Of a stretch of DNA of 64,000 nucleotides, positions 35,026-44,506 are shown in pieces. The position numbers were made by a program, and so were the translations under genes. Origin of the DNA: Sphingomonadales bacterium. GTDB lineage: Bacteria > Pseudomonadota > Alphaproteobacteria > Sphingomonadales > Sphingomonadaceae. The stretch lies in the NCBI GenBank assembly GCA_016720115.1, contig JADJXT010000001.1, positions 1,736,001 to 1,800,000 on the forward strand, in the 5' to 3' direction. The first letter of the stretch is position 1. The number at the start of each line of letters is the position of its first letter. The notes below the pieces were generated by a model. The model saw nothing but the letters and a program-made list of their open reading frames with translations, was not told the origin of the DNA and did not search any database.

Positions 35026-35051
35026 GCCGCCCAATCGAAATTGGACGGCCT
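35024..35051 (-). terminator. Possible leftward terminator overlapping the hsp20 -35 box
   Basis: A 12-bp stem (11 matches) with a 4-base loop; on the leftward strand it is followed by TGATTTTT. It has the form of an intrinsic terminator for something transcribed leftward from 35052-35329, or it could insulate hsp20. Confidence 0.4.
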
Positions 35052-35178
35052 GATTGACGAAAACTCGTCGAAGCCCTGCCGCTATGCGTTCTCGCAAGTC
35101 GTGCGGGGCTTAATCCCCCTGAACCATGGCCATTCAGCGATGAACCTATTCAGCCCGCGCAAAATGACGCAATCAGGC
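35048..35178 (+). ncRNA. Candidate structured RNA, weakly 6S-like
   Basis: A rod-like fold is possible on the plus strand: GCCTGATTG/CAATCAGGC closes 131 bases, then TGCGT/ACGCA, then a bulged 9-bp stem (GTGCGGGGCT with AGCCCGCGC), an internal loop with TAATCCCC, and a CTGAA/TTCAG tip. GCGGGGCTTAATCCCCCTGA resembles the 5' strand of the 6S RNA bubble in E. coli. It is shorter than known 6S RNAs, and the strand is uncertain, so this is only a candidate. Confidence 0.3.
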
Positions 35179-35329
35179 GCATTCGCAACGATTCTCTGTC
35201 TCGGCTGAACGCTTTTTGAAACAGTGTGTCATCGCTGCAACAGAAACGTAATACAGGCTTTGGCTTGCGCGCGGCATTGCTGCACCCTAAAGGCTTGAGC
35301 AACAACGCTATGCCGGAACACTGCCCGAC
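35179..35329. other. Gap upstream of lolC
   Basis: No gene seen. It presumably carries the lolC promoter; no clear ribosome binding site precedes the lolC ATG. Confidence 0.4.
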
Positions 35330-36580
35330 ATGATCCTCAATCGATATGAACGCATGATCGCTAGGCGCTATGTGCTGCCGGGCAAGGGCGAAGGGTTCAT
35401 CTTTCTCGTCGCCACGATCAGCCTGATTGCCGTCGCGCTTGGAGTCGCGGCACTCATCATCGTGATGAGCGTGATGAACGGCTTTCGTGCCGAACTGTTC
35501 GACAAGATCGTCGGCCTCAACGGACATGCGGTGGTGCAGGGCTATGGCGGGCGGCTGGCGGACTGGCGCGATGTGCTGAAGGAAGTGCGCGCCACGCCGG
35601 GCGTCACAGAAGCCTCGCCGCTGATCGAGCAGCCTTTGCTCGCGACCAGCGAGGGACGGGTGGAGGCGATCCTCGCGCGCGGGATGGAGGTCAGCGACAT
35701 CCTCACCAACCCGACACTCAAGGGCAAGACGCTGGCAGGAGACCTGAGGCTGCTGAAGCCGGGAAGCGAGCGGGTAGCCATCGGTTCACGGCTTGCGCAA
35801 AATCTGGGCGCGCGGGTCGGGCAAAGGATTACCGTTATCAACCCCGCAGGCCGAACCACGCCCTTCGGCACCGTTCCGCGTGAGATTTCCTATGAAATTG
35901 CAGCGATCTTCGAGGTGGGTGTGTATGATTATGACAAGGCGTTCGTCATCATGCCGATCGAGGATGCGCAAATCCTGATGCTGATGGGCGACCAGATCGG
36001 GATGATCGAACTGACCACCACCGATCCGGACAAGGTCAACGAAATCCTCGCGCCGCTGCAGCCCAAAATCGCCGACAAGGCGGTTATCGTCGACTGGAAA
36101 AGCATGAACGCCACCTTGTTCGAGGCGCTGGCGATCGAGCGGGTGGCGATGTTCATCGTGCTGTCGATCATCGTGCTGGTGGCGGTGTTCAACATTCTTT
36201 CTTCGCTGATCATGCTGGTGCGTGCCAAGACGCGCGACATTGCGATATTGCGCACAATGGGGGCATCGCGGCAATCGCTGCTCAAGATTTTCGTGACCGT
36301 CGGATTGCTGATCGGCGCGGCGGGGATGGTGGCGGGGCTGGTCCTCGGTTTCATCTTCCTGTTCTTCCGCCAGTCGATCGTGACGGCGATCCAGTTCGTG
36401 ACCGGGTTGGAGCTTTGGGATCCCTCGATCCGCTTCCTGACCGAGCTGCCCTCGCGCACCGATCCGTTCGAGGTGTTGGCGATCTGCACATTGGCCCTGT
36501 TCTTCAGCTTCCTTGCAACGCTCTACCCTGCTTTCAAGGCGGCGGGCACCGATCCGGTACAGGTGTTGCGCTATGAGTAA
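35330..36580 (+). CDS. lolC: Lipoprotein-releasing ABC transporter permease, LolC/E family
   Basis: A 416-residue inner-membrane permease that, with LolD, releases outer-membrane lipoproteins to the carrier LolA. One helix near residues 22-46 is followed by a large periplasmic domain (about 50-260) and three helices at the C terminus; ends with YPAFKAAGTDPVQVLRYE, typical of the family. The single permease (no separate LolE) is usual in alphaproteobacteria, where it is often called LolF. It overlaps lolD by eight bases. Confidence 0.93.
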   Translation: MILNRYERMIARRYVLPGKGEGFIFLVATISLIAVALGVAALIIVMSVMNGFRAELFDKIVGLNGHAVVQGYGGRLADWRDVLKEVRATPGVTEASPLIEQPLLATSEGRVEAILARGMEVSDILTNPTLKGKTLAGDLRLLKPGSERVAIGSRLAQNLGARVGQRITVINPAGRTTPFGTVPREISYEIAAIFEVGVYDYDKAFVIMPIEDAQILMLMGDQIGMIELTTTDPDKVNEILAPLQPKIADKAVIVDWKSMNATLFEALAIERVAMFIVLSIIVLVAVFNILSSLIMLVRAKTRDIAILRTMGASRQSLLKIFVTVGLLIGAAGMVAGLVLGFIFLFFRQSIVTAIQFVTGLELWDPSIRFLTELPSRTDPFEVLAICTLALFFSFLATLYPAFKAAGTDPVQVLRYE

Positions 36581-37253
36581 GATTGTCGCCGAAATGCGCG
36601 ATGTGCGGCGCAGCTTCACGCAGGGCGACGTCACCATCGACGTGCTGCGCGGGGCGAACCTTGCAATAGCCGAGGGGGAACTGGTGGCGCTGCTCGGGCC
36701 TTCGGGGACGGGCAAGTCGACGCTGTTGCAGGCACTGGGGCTGCTCGAAGGCGGCTTTACCGGATCGATCCTGATCGATGGCGAGGAAATGCGCGATGCC
36801 GGGCCGGACAGGGCCACCGTGGTGCGCCGCGAGAAACTGGGTTTCGTCTATCAGTTCCATCACCTGCTGCCAGATTTCGATGCGCTGGAAAATGTCATGC
36901 TGCCCCAGCTGATTTCCGGTGCCGAACCGGACGTGGCGGCAGAGCGCGCGACATCGCTGCTTTCCACGCTTGGATTGGGCGAACGATTGGAACACCGCCC
37001 GTCGAAGCTGTCCGGAGGAGAGCAACAACGCGTTGCGGTGGCGCGTGCTCTGGCGAACCGCCCGCGCCTCGTGCTGGCGGACGAGCCGACCGGCAATCTG
37101 GACGAACATACCGCCGATGTCGTCCTCGGTGAATTTATGGCATTGGTGCGCGGGCAGGGCTCTGCTGCGCTCGTTGCGACGCACAATGAAAGGCTGGCGG
37201 CGAAAATGGATCGCGTCGTTCGCTTGCATGACGGGATGCTGGAGGAGAGATGA
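36573..37253 (+). CDS. lolD: Lipoprotein-releasing ABC transporter ATPase LolD
   Basis: A 226-residue ATPase. Walker A GPSGTGKST (about 42-50), signature LSGGEQQRV (about 145-153), Walker B LVLADEPTG (about 166-174) and the switch His in VATHNE are intact. It powers lipoprotein extraction by the upstream permease. ATG 36573 inside the lolC end is chosen over the longer frame, which has no family-like text. Confidence 0.96.
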   Translation: MSKIVAEMRDVRRSFTQGDVTIDVLRGANLAIAEGELVALLGPSGTGKSTLLQALGLLEGGFTGSILIDGEEMRDAGPDRATVVRREKLGFVYQFHHLLPDFDALENVMLPQLISGAEPDVAAERATSLLSTLGLGERLEHRPSKLSGGEQQRVAVARALANRPRLVLADEPTGNLDEHTADVVLGEFMALVRGQGSAALVATHNERLAAKMDRVVRLHDGMLEER

Positions 37254-37254
37254 G

Positions 37255-37734
37255 ATGAACGTGCATGATTTCACGGTCGATATGCCCGGCGGCGGCAAAC
37301 AGGATATGTCGGAATATAAGGGCAAGGTTCTGTTGCTGGTGAACACTGCCTCGAAATGCGGGTTCACCCCGCAATATAAGGGGCTTGAGGCGCTGCATGA
37401 GAAATATGGCGACAAAGGTCTGCTGGTCATGGCCTTCCCCTGCAATCAGTTTGGCGCGCAGGAACCGGGCGATGAGGAAGAAATCAGGAATTTCTGCTCG
37501 CTGACCTATGACGTAACTTTCCCGCTGGCCAAGAAGATCGACGTCAATGGCGACAATGCCGATCCGCTCTGGAAGCATTTGAAGGATCAGCAGGCAGGCC
37601 TGCTGGGCAGCCGGGGGATCAAGTGGAATTTCACCAAATTCCTTGTTGATCGTGATGGGAAAGTTGTCGGGCGCTATGGCCCGCAGGTTGCGCCTGGGTC
37701 GCTGGAAAAGGATATCGAGAAGCTGCTTGGTTAA
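37255..37734 (+). CDS. Glutathione peroxidase family protein
   Basis: A 159-residue thioredoxin-fold peroxidase that reduces peroxides. The catalytic residue is Cys35 (ASKCGFTPQY), not selenocysteine. The Gln in FPCNQFGAQEPG and the Trp-Asn in IKWNFTKFLVD complete the family's active site. The start lies one base after the lolD stop with a GGAGGAG ribosome binding site inside lolD, so it is co-transcribed. Confidence 0.95.
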   Translation: MNVHDFTVDMPGGGKQDMSEYKGKVLLLVNTASKCGFTPQYKGLEALHEKYGDKGLLVMAFPCNQFGAQEPGDEEEIRNFCSLTYDVTFPLAKKIDVNGDNADPLWKHLKDQQAGLLGSRGIKWNFTKFLVDRDGKVVGRYGPQVAPGSLEKDIEKLLG

Positions 37735-37819
37735 TTGCCGACCTGATCGGTAGCAATTGTCCACAAATTAGCCGCCGCTTTCATTTGCAGAATCGGCGCG
37801 GCTGCCCCACTTTGCCGAT

Positions 37820-40800
37820 ATGGCCATCGCTCCCTTCGTTCCCCTGCGGTTATTTTCCGCTTACACGATGCTCGAAGGTGCGATTGAGCCCAAGGCCATC
37901 GGCAAATATGCCAAGGGGCTCGGTTTTCCCGCTGTTGCGATAACCGACCGGAACGGCTTGTATGGCGTGATGCCGTTCGAAGATGGTTGTCGGGCCGTCG
38001 GCGTGCAGCCGATCATGGGCCTGATGCTCGGCTTGCAGCGACCACCCGAATATGCAGGCGGGCAATCGGTGCGCGACTGGATCGCGCTCTATGCGCAGGA
38101 CGAGCAGGGCTATGAAAATCTCTGCCGCCTGACATCGATGGCGCATCTCGAACATCCCGACGATGCTGAGGCGCAGGTGCGTTTTGCGCAATTGGAAGGC
38201 CGCACCGAAGGCCTGATCGCACTGACCGCAGCAGGCGAGGGCGGGCTTGCGCGTCTCTTTGCCGATGGCCAGCTCGACAGCGCAGCGGAATATTGCACCC
38301 GGCTGCAAAAACTGTTTCCGGACCGGCTCTATATTGAGCTGGCCCGTCGCGGTGACGCGACCGAGGATGCGGCGGAGGAAGCGCTGATCGCTCTCGCCTA
38401 TGAGCGCGATTTGCCGCTGGTCGCCACCAATCCGGCCTGTTTTGCCGAACCTGATTTTTACGCTGCGCACGATGCGATGCTCTGTATTTCAGACGGCGAA
38501 TATGTAGAGAATGAGGAGCGTCGGAAAAGCAGCCCGCATGCCTGGATCAAGACCTGGCAGCAAATGTCAGAACTGTTTGCCGATGTGCCCGAGGCGCTGG
38601 CCAACACATTGGTCGTTGCACAGCGTTGCGGCGTCGGCGCGCCAAAGCGCAAACCGATCCTGCCCAGCCTCGCAGGCAACAAAGAGGCCGAGGAGCAGCA
38701 ACTGCGCGATGATGCGCGCGACGGCTTGATTGCGAGGCTGGACCATGCCGGGATCAATGACGAAGCTGCCCGCAAACCCTATTTCGAGCGGCTCGAATTT
38801 GAATGCGATGTCATCTGCTCGATGGGTTTCCCCGGTTACTTCCTGATCGTTGCCGATTTCATCAAATGGGCAAAGTCGCACGATATCGCGGTAGGCCCGG
38901 GGCGCGGCTCGGGCGCTGGCTCTGTCGTGGCTTGGGCACTGACCATTACCGATCTCGATCCCTTGCAACTGGGCCTGCTGTTCGAACGCTTCCTCAATCC
39001 GGAACGCGTATCGATGCCCGACTTCGATATCGATTTCTGCGAAACCCGCCGTGGCGAGGTTATCCGCTATGTGCAGGAAAAATATGGCGCGGGCCAGGTC
39101 GCGCAGATCATCACCTTCGGAAAGCTGAAGGCGCGTGCGGTGCTGCGTGATACCGGGCGCGTGCTGCAGATGAGCTATGGCCAGGTCGACCGGCTGTGCA
39201 AGCTAGTGCCGAACCACCCGACCGACCCGTGGGATCTGGAAAAGGCGCTGAGCGGTGTCTCCGAACTGCGCGAGGAATATCGCCGCGATGAGCAGGTGAA
39301 GCGGTTGTTCGACCTTGCGATGAAGCTGGAGGGGCTGCCACGGCACAGCTCCACCCACGCCGCAGGCGTAGTGATCGGCGATCGCCCGCTTTCGGAACTG
39401 GTGCCGCTCTATCGCGATCCGCGTTCGGATATTCCGGTGACGCAGTTCGACATGAAATTTGTCGAGGCGGCGGGGCTGGTGAAGTTCGACTTTCTGGGCC
39501 TGAAGACGCTGTCGGTGCTGCAAAAGGCGGCGCAAATGCTCGCCAAGCGCGGCATCATCGTTGAGTTCGACAAGCTGACGCTGGACGACCCTGCGACCTA
39601 TGAATTGCTGCAATCGGGCGACACAGTGGGCGTGTTCCAGCTTGAATCCGAAGGCATGCGTCGCACTCTGGCCGCTGTGCGCCCAACCAATTTCGGCGAT
39701 ATTATCGCGCTCGTCTCACTCTACCGCCCCGGCCCGATGGACAATATCCCGATGTTTGGTCGCCGCAAAAATGGCGAGGAACAGATCGAGTATCCGCACC
39801 CGCTGCTCGAAGGCATACTTGCAGAAACCTACGGGATTTTCGTCTATCAGGAACAGGTCATGCAGGCCGCGCAGATTCTGGCGGGCTATTCGCTGGGCGG
39901 TGCGGACCTTCTCCGCCGCGCGATGGGCAAGAAGATCAAGTCCGAGATGGACGAGCAGCGCGCGATCTTCGTCAAGGGTTGCGCCGAGCATAACCAGATC
40001 GAGGCAGCCAAGGCGAACGAGCTGTTCGACTTGATCGACAAATTTGCCGGTTATGGCTTCAACAAGTCGCACGCGGCGGCTTATGCGCTATTGTCCTACC
40101 ATACCGGCTGGCTGAAACGGCACCACCCGGAGGCCTTTTACGCGGCCTCGATGTGTTTCGACATGCACCAGACCGACAAGCTGGCGGTGTTCGTCGACGA
40201 TATGCGGCGGATGGGGACGCGCTGCCTGCCGCCATCGATCAACCATAGTGAAGCCGAATATAGCGTTGAGGAATGCGATGCGGGCCTCGCGGTGCGCTAT
40301 GCACTCGCAGGCCTCAAAAATGTCGGTGAAAAGGCGATGGAGGGCATCGTTGCCGAACGCGAAGCCAACGCGCTTTACCGCGATCTTGACGATTTTGCCA
40401 ACCGTGCCGATCCGGCGCAGATCAACCGGCGCAGCCTGGAAAATCTTGTCTCAGCAGGGACATTCGACCAATTCGAAACCAACCGGGCGGCGGTTTTTGG
40501 CGGAATTGAAATGATCCTTGCCACCGCCCAGTCGGCCCGCGACCAGCGCGAGAGCGGGCAGGGCGGTCTGTTCGGCGGTGACGCATCGGCCGATGCCGGC
40601 AGAATGCGACTGCCCACTGCCGAAAAATGGAGCGTTGCCGAAACAATGGAGCATGAACGCGAGGCGTTCGGCTTCTATTTCTCGTCGCACCCCATCTCGC
40701 AATTCACCCAGATCGTCGCCAGCCATGGCGCGAAAAGCTATCTGGAAACCATCGATTGCGGCCCGATACCAGAGGGCAGCCGCAAATCGGGAATGATGGC

Positions 40801-41305
40801 GGCAATGGTGCAGGCGGTGAAATGGCGTGAATCGCGCCGCGGCAAACGTTTCGTGCAGGCCGAATTTTCGGACAGCAGCGGGCAGTTCCAGGCAAGCTGT
40901 TTTGACGAAGATGTCTGTGCGAGCCTTGCCGAATGGGCGAAGACCGCCGAATGCCTGCTTCTCACGGTCGAAATGGATCTGCCACCGGGTGAGGAAATCC
41001 CGCGCATAGCGATACGCAGCGCCAAGCCGCTCGCGGGTCTGGTATCGAACACGCAATTCAGGATGCTGCTCGATGTAGAGCGCGAAGACGCATTTGCACG
41101 CCTCCAGAGCCTGATCCAGCCACTGGGCGGTGGTCGAGGCGAGGTGGTCGTCCGTACATCGGCAGCCAATGGTAAAAGCGCCGATATCGTGCTGGGTCGC
41201 AAATTCCGACTTGACGTGGAGCTTGTCGACAAGCTGAAAGACATAGACGGTGTCGGCCATGTCGAAATGGTGCCGGTGAAACCACATTTGATGAGTGTCC
41301 GCTAG
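37820..41305 (+). CDS. dnaE: DNA polymerase III subunit alpha
   Basis: A 1161-residue replicative polymerase. Order: PHP domain (1-270), polymerase palm with PDFDIDFCETRRGEVI (about residues 397-412), fingers with YGIFVYQEQVMQAAQ, helix-hairpin-helix region and an OB-fold near residues 960-1040. The first PHP metal motif, which in many DnaE proteins reads HLHVHS, is PLRLFS here, so the PHP domain has no histidine pair and cannot be an active exonuclease; proofreading would rest on a separate epsilon subunit. Length is normal for DnaE1. Confidence 0.96.
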   Translation: MAIAPFVPLRLFSAYTMLEGAIEPKAIGKYAKGLGFPAVAITDRNGLYGVMPFEDGCRAVGVQPIMGLMLGLQRPPEYAGGQSVRDWIALYAQDEQGYENLCRLTSMAHLEHPDDAEAQVRFAQLEGRTEGLIALTAAGEGGLARLFADGQLDSAAEYCTRLQKLFPDRLYIELARRGDATEDAAEEALIALAYERDLPLVATNPACFAEPDFYAAHDAMLCISDGEYVENEERRKSSPHAWIKTWQQMSELFADVPEALANTLVVAQRCGVGAPKRKPILPSLAGNKEAEEQQLRDDARDGLIARLDHAGINDEAARKPYFERLEFECDVICSMGFPGYFLIVADFIKWAKSHDIAVGPGRGSGAGSVVAWALTITDLDPLQLGLLFERFLNPERVSMPDFDIDFCETRRGEVIRYVQEKYGAGQVAQIITFGKLKARAVLRDTGRVLQMSYGQVDRLCKLVPNHPTDPWDLEKALSGVSELREEYRRDEQVKRLFDLAMKLEGLPRHSSTHAAGVVIGDRPLSELVPLYRDPRSDIPVTQFDMKFVEAAGLVKFDFLGLKTLSVLQKAAQMLAKRGIIVEFDKLTLDDPATYELLQSGDTVGVFQLESEGMRRTLAAVRPTNFGDIIALVSLYRPGPMDNIPMFGRRKNGEEQIEYPHPLLEGILAETYGIFVYQEQVMQAAQILAGYSLGGADLLRRAMGKKIKSEMDEQRAIFVKGCAEHNQIEAAKANELFDLIDKFAGYGFNKSHAAAYALLSYHTGWLKRHHPEAFYAASMCFDMHQTDKLAVFVDDMRRMGTRCLPPSINHSEAEYSVEECDAGLAVRYALAGLKNVGEKAMEGIVAEREANALYRDLDDFANRADPAQINRRSLENLVSAGTFDQFETNRAAVFGGIEMILATAQSARDQRESGQGGLFGGDASADAGRMRLPTAEKWSVAETMEHEREAFGFYFSSHPISQFTQIVASHGAKSYLETIDCGPIPEGSRKSGMMAAMVQAVKWRESRRGKRFVQAEFSDSSGQFQASCFDEDVCASLAEWAKTAECLLLTVEMDLPPGEEIPRIAIRSAKPLAGLVSNTQFRMLLDVEREDAFARLQSLIQPLGGGRGEVVVRTSAANGKSADIVLGRKFRLDVELVDKLKDIDGVGHVEMVPVKPHLMSVR

Positions 41306-41331
41306 TCTGCGGGACGCAAGGGGAGAGAGAA

Positions 41332-42936
41332 ATGCTCGGTGGAATGCAGGATTGGGACCTGAGGGTAACGCATCTTATCGACTATGCCGAACGCGAGCAT
41401 GGCACGCGCGAAATCGTAACGCGCTGGGCCGATGGCAGTATGGAGCGCACCAATTGGGCCGGCGTGGCAAGAGAGGCGCGGCGCATGGCGCAGGCCTTTG
41501 TCGCGATGGGGCTGAAACCGGCAGATCGCGTTGCGACCTTTGCGATGAACCATCATCGCCATCTCGCCGCCTGGTATGGCGCGATCGGCTGCGGCGGGGT
41601 GATCCACACCGTGAACGTTCGCCTGTTCGATGAAGACCTGATCTACATCATGAACCATGCCGAGGACAAGGTGCTGCTTTATGATGCGCAGTTCCAGCCG
41701 ATTATCGACCGGCTGAAACCGCACCTGAAAACGGTCGAGCACTATGTCGTTTTCGACAGCCCCCAATATGAGGAACTGATCGCCGGACAGGACGGCAATT
41801 TCGACTGGGTTTGGGGCGATGAGCGCGATCCTTGCATGCTCTGCTACACCAGCGGCACAACAGGCAATCCGAAGGGCGTGCTCTATCAGCACCGTTCGAC
41901 CATGCTCCATGCGCTGGCGGAAGTGGCGCCGATGATTTTCAACCTGGCGACCACTTCGGTGCTGCTTCCGGTCGTGCCGATGTTCCACGCCGCAAGCTGG
42001 GGCCTGCCTTTTGCCGGGGCTCTTGCCGGGGTGAAGTTCGTATTTTCGACCACAAACGAAGCGGCGGTGCTGCATGGCCTGATGCTCGACGAAGGCGTGA
42101 CGCACAGTGCGGGCGTGCCCACCGTCTGGCTTGCGATGTTCCAGCATCTCGACGCCGAAAAGGCGGCAGGGCGGCGCTATGACCTGGGCAAGCTGCAGCT
42201 GGTAACCATTGGCGGCACGGCTGCGCCGCGGATGATGATCGAACGGCTGATGGGGCAGGGCGTTCGCGTTGCCCATGCCTGGGGGATGACCGAAACCTCG
42301 CCCATCGGTACCATGGGGTCGCCGATACCGGGATGGGAGGAGATGAGCCTCGATGCCCAGATCGACGTCGTGTCGAGGCAGGGCAAGATTCCCTTTGGCG
42401 TCGAGCTGCGCGTGATCGACAAGGACGGCAATGTGGCGCCGCGCGACGGCAAGACCGAAGGCGCGCTTCAGGTGCGCGGGCCCTGGGTCATCAAGCGCTA
42501 TTTCAAGGCCGATGCCGATGCGGTGGATGCCGAGCAATGGTTCGACACCGGCGACGTTTCAGTTATTCATCCCGATGGTTCGATGCAGATCACCGATCGT
42601 GTGAAGGACGTCATCAAATCGGGCGGCGAGTGGATCAGTTCGGTCGAGCTTGAAAATGCGGCGGTCGGTTGCCCCGGCGTGGCGCAGGCGGCTGCTATTG
42701 GTGTCTATCATCCAAAATGGGATGAGCGTCCGATCATCGTTGCGGTCAAGAAACCCGATGAGGATTCGCTGACCGAAAGCGACGTGATCGACTATCTCAA
42801 GGAGCGCATCGCCAAATGGTGGCTGCCCGACGAGGTGCATTTCGTAGACAGCATGCCGATCACCGGCACCGGCAAGATCCAGAAAGCCGAATTGCGCAAG
42901 AAGTATAAGGATTACAAGCTGCGGAGCCTTGGCTGA
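41332..42936 (+). CDS. Fatty-acid--CoA ligase (AMP-forming)
   Basis: A 534-residue acyl-CoA synthetase that activates a fatty acid through an acyl-adenylate. The P-loop YTSGTTGNPKGV (about 171-182), the WGMTETSP motif (about 317-324), the hinge aspartate in WFDTGDVS and ITDRVKDVIKSGGEWIS, and the catalytic Lys in TGTGKIQK are present. It is most like medium/long-chain ligases of fatty-acid degradation. The start of the following gene overlaps its stop (TGATG). Confidence 0.93.
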   Translation: MLGGMQDWDLRVTHLIDYAEREHGTREIVTRWADGSMERTNWAGVAREARRMAQAFVAMGLKPADRVATFAMNHHRHLAAWYGAIGCGGVIHTVNVRLFDEDLIYIMNHAEDKVLLYDAQFQPIIDRLKPHLKTVEHYVVFDSPQYEELIAGQDGNFDWVWGDERDPCMLCYTSGTTGNPKGVLYQHRSTMLHALAEVAPMIFNLATTSVLLPVVPMFHAASWGLPFAGALAGVKFVFSTTNEAAVLHGLMLDEGVTHSAGVPTVWLAMFQHLDAEKAAGRRYDLGKLQLVTIGGTAAPRMMIERLMGQGVRVAHAWGMTETSPIGTMGSPIPGWEEMSLDAQIDVVSRQGKIPFGVELRVIDKDGNVAPRDGKTEGALQVRGPWVIKRYFKADADAVDAEQWFDTGDVSVIHPDGSMQITDRVKDVIKSGGEWISSVELENAAVGCPGVAQAAAIGVYHPKWDERPIIVAVKKPDEDSLTESDVIDYLKERIAKWWLPDEVHFVDSMPITGTGKIQKAELRKKYKDYKLRSLG

Positions 42937-43376
42937 TGCCCGGCGAGGCGCATGTCGATCCGACGCGCGCGGCGTTTGATGCGTTCAAGGCATTGCCGCG
43001 CGATGTGCCGATCCAGATGCTCAACCTGATCCGCTATCGCGATTCCGCCGCCTATCCCGAAGGGCACGGAAATGCCGCAAAGGGCTGGAGCGGGGAGCGC
43101 GCCTATCAGGAATATGGCAAGACCAGCGGGCCGATATTCCAGCGCGTCGGGGGCAGCGTCGTGTGGCGCGGGGCCTATCAGACCATATTGACCGGCCCGG
43201 CGGACGAGCATTGGGATGCAGCCTTCATTGCGCAATATCCCAATGCCGGTGCATTCCTCGAAATGGTGACCGATCCGGATTACCGACTGGCGGTGGTCAA
43301 CCGGCAAGCGGCGGTGCAAACAAGCCGCCTTATCCGTTTTGCGCCTCTCGACGGTGACCCGGGCAGTTTCGGCTGA
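42936..43376 (+). CDS. DUF1330 family protein
   Basis: A 146-residue dimeric alpha/beta-barrel type protein. VPIQMLNLIRYRD and YQEYGKTSGPIFQRVGG fit the DUF1330 family, as does FIAQYPNAGAFLEMVTDPDY. The reaction is unknown. It is coupled to the upstream acyl-CoA ligase, which suggests a role in lipid or aromatic acid metabolism. It ends one base from the convergent radical SAM gene. Confidence 0.8.
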   Translation: MPGEAHVDPTRAAFDAFKALPRDVPIQMLNLIRYRDSAAYPEGHGNAAKGWSGERAYQEYGKTSGPIFQRVGGSVVWRGAYQTILTGPADEHWDAAFIAQYPNAGAFLEMVTDPDYRLAVVNRQAAVQTSRLIRFAPLDGDPGSFG

Positions 43377-44471
43377 TCAGAAAAGCGTGAGTTGCCCGTC
43401 GCTGCGCGGCGGAACGAACAGGTCGCTGCGAAGCTGAATCTTTGCCCGGTTAAGGCCCAACTTGCGGGCTGCAATCGTGAAACGGGTGCGGATCAGGTCG
43501 GCCCAAGGGCCCGCCCCTCGCATTCGGCCAAAGAAATTCGGGTCATTATCCCGCCCTTCGCGGATCGAACGCACGACGGACATGACCTTGCCCGCGCGGT
43601 CAGGGAAATGGACTTGCAGCCAATGCTGAAACAAGGGGGCGACTTCGTGTGGAAGGCGAAGCGGAATCCAGCTTGCTGTTTTGGCTCCTGCCTCTGCGGC
43701 GCTTTGCAGGATAGACTCAATTTCATGATCATTGATCGCGGGAATGATCGGCGCAACATTGACGTGGGTGGGGATGCCCGCCGCGGCCAGCCCTTTTATG
43801 GCTGCAATGCGTTTTGCGGGGCGGGGTGCGCGTGGTTCCAATATCCGATGCAAGGCGGGATCGAGCATGGTGACCGAGACGGCCACTCCCACCAGTCCCT
43901 TCGCTGCCATCGGTGCCAGCAAATCGATATCGCGCAGCACACGGTCAGACTTTGTCGTAATGGTCAGCGGATGATTGGCCTCTGCCAACACTTCCAGGCA
44001 TTGCCGCATGATCCGCCATTCGCGTTCGATCGGCTGATAAGCATCGGTATTGGTGCCAAAGGCGATGGGTGTCGGCACATGCCCCCTGCGCCCGATTTCA
44101 TCGCGCAGCAGCTTTGCAGCGTCGGGTTTGGCGAACAGGCGGCTTTCGAAATCCAGCCCGGGTGAGAGATCATGATAGGCATGGGTCGGTCGGGCATAGC
44201 AATAGATACAACCATGCTCACACCCGCGATAGGGGTTGACCGATTTGTCGAAAGGAATGTCCGGAGAAGTATTGCGGGCAAGGATCGATTTTGGGCGCTC
44301 CGCAGTCACTACTGTTCTTAACCGAGCAACGCTTCCGTCAATATCTTCGCGTTCATCCAGCCAATCGCCATCTGCCTCCTGCGACTTCAGGTTGAAACGC
44401 GACGGGGAGCTATTGGCGGGCGCACCTCGTCCCGCCACAAAATCCGGATAACAGCTTTTGGACACCCGCAA
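43377..44471 (-). CDS. PA0069-type radical SAM protein (SplB-like), likely SOS-controlled
   Basis: A protein of about 364 residues. The radical SAM motif CEHGCIYCYA (CxxxCxxC, near residues 83-92) follows NPYRG, as in the PA0069/Rv2578c group related to spore photoproduct lyase. The remainder is a TIM-barrel with ITTKSDRVLRDIDLL and VAVSVTMLD. The substrate is unknown; relatives are often annotated as DNA repair photolyase-like. The frame opens with TTG 44471 or GTG 44465 and there is no ATG. An exact LexA box lies about 20 bases upstream, which fits a DNA-damage role. Confidence 0.88.
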   Translation of the reverse strand: MRVSKSCYPDFVAGRGAPANSSPSRFNLKSQEADGDWLDEREDIDGSVARLRTVVTAERPKSILARNTSPDIPFDKSVNPYRGCEHGCIYCYARPTHAYHDLSPGLDFESRLFAKPDAAKLLRDEIGRRGHVPTPIAFGTNTDAYQPIEREWRIMRQCLEVLAEANHPLTITTKSDRVLRDIDLLAPMAAKGLVGVAVSVTMLDPALHRILEPRAPRPAKRIAAIKGLAAAGIPTHVNVAPIIPAINDHEIESILQSAAEAGAKTASWIPLRLPHEVAPLFQHWLQVHFPDRAGKVMSVVRSIREGRDNDPNFFGRMRGAGPWADLIRTRFTIAARKLGLNRAKIQLRSDLFVPPRSDGQLTLF

Positions 44472-44489
44472 AGGGTAACATCAGATACG

Positions 44490-44504
44490 GAACAAATAAA
44501 GAAC
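44490..44504 (-). promoter_or_regulatory. LexA box upstream of the radical SAM gene
   Basis: GAAC-AAATAAA-GAAC is an exact match to the alphaproteobacterial LexA box and is equal in form to the one before lexA at 23138. It lies in the 35-base gap between moaB (stop at 44507) and the radical SAM start. A further GTTC is at 44512-44515. Confidence 0.75.
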
Positions 44505-44506
44505 AA

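Noticed and set aside
34966..35208. An 80-codon rightward frame upstream of lolC
   Set aside because: It overlaps the hsp20 promoter and leader, has no ribosome binding site and no family-like text.
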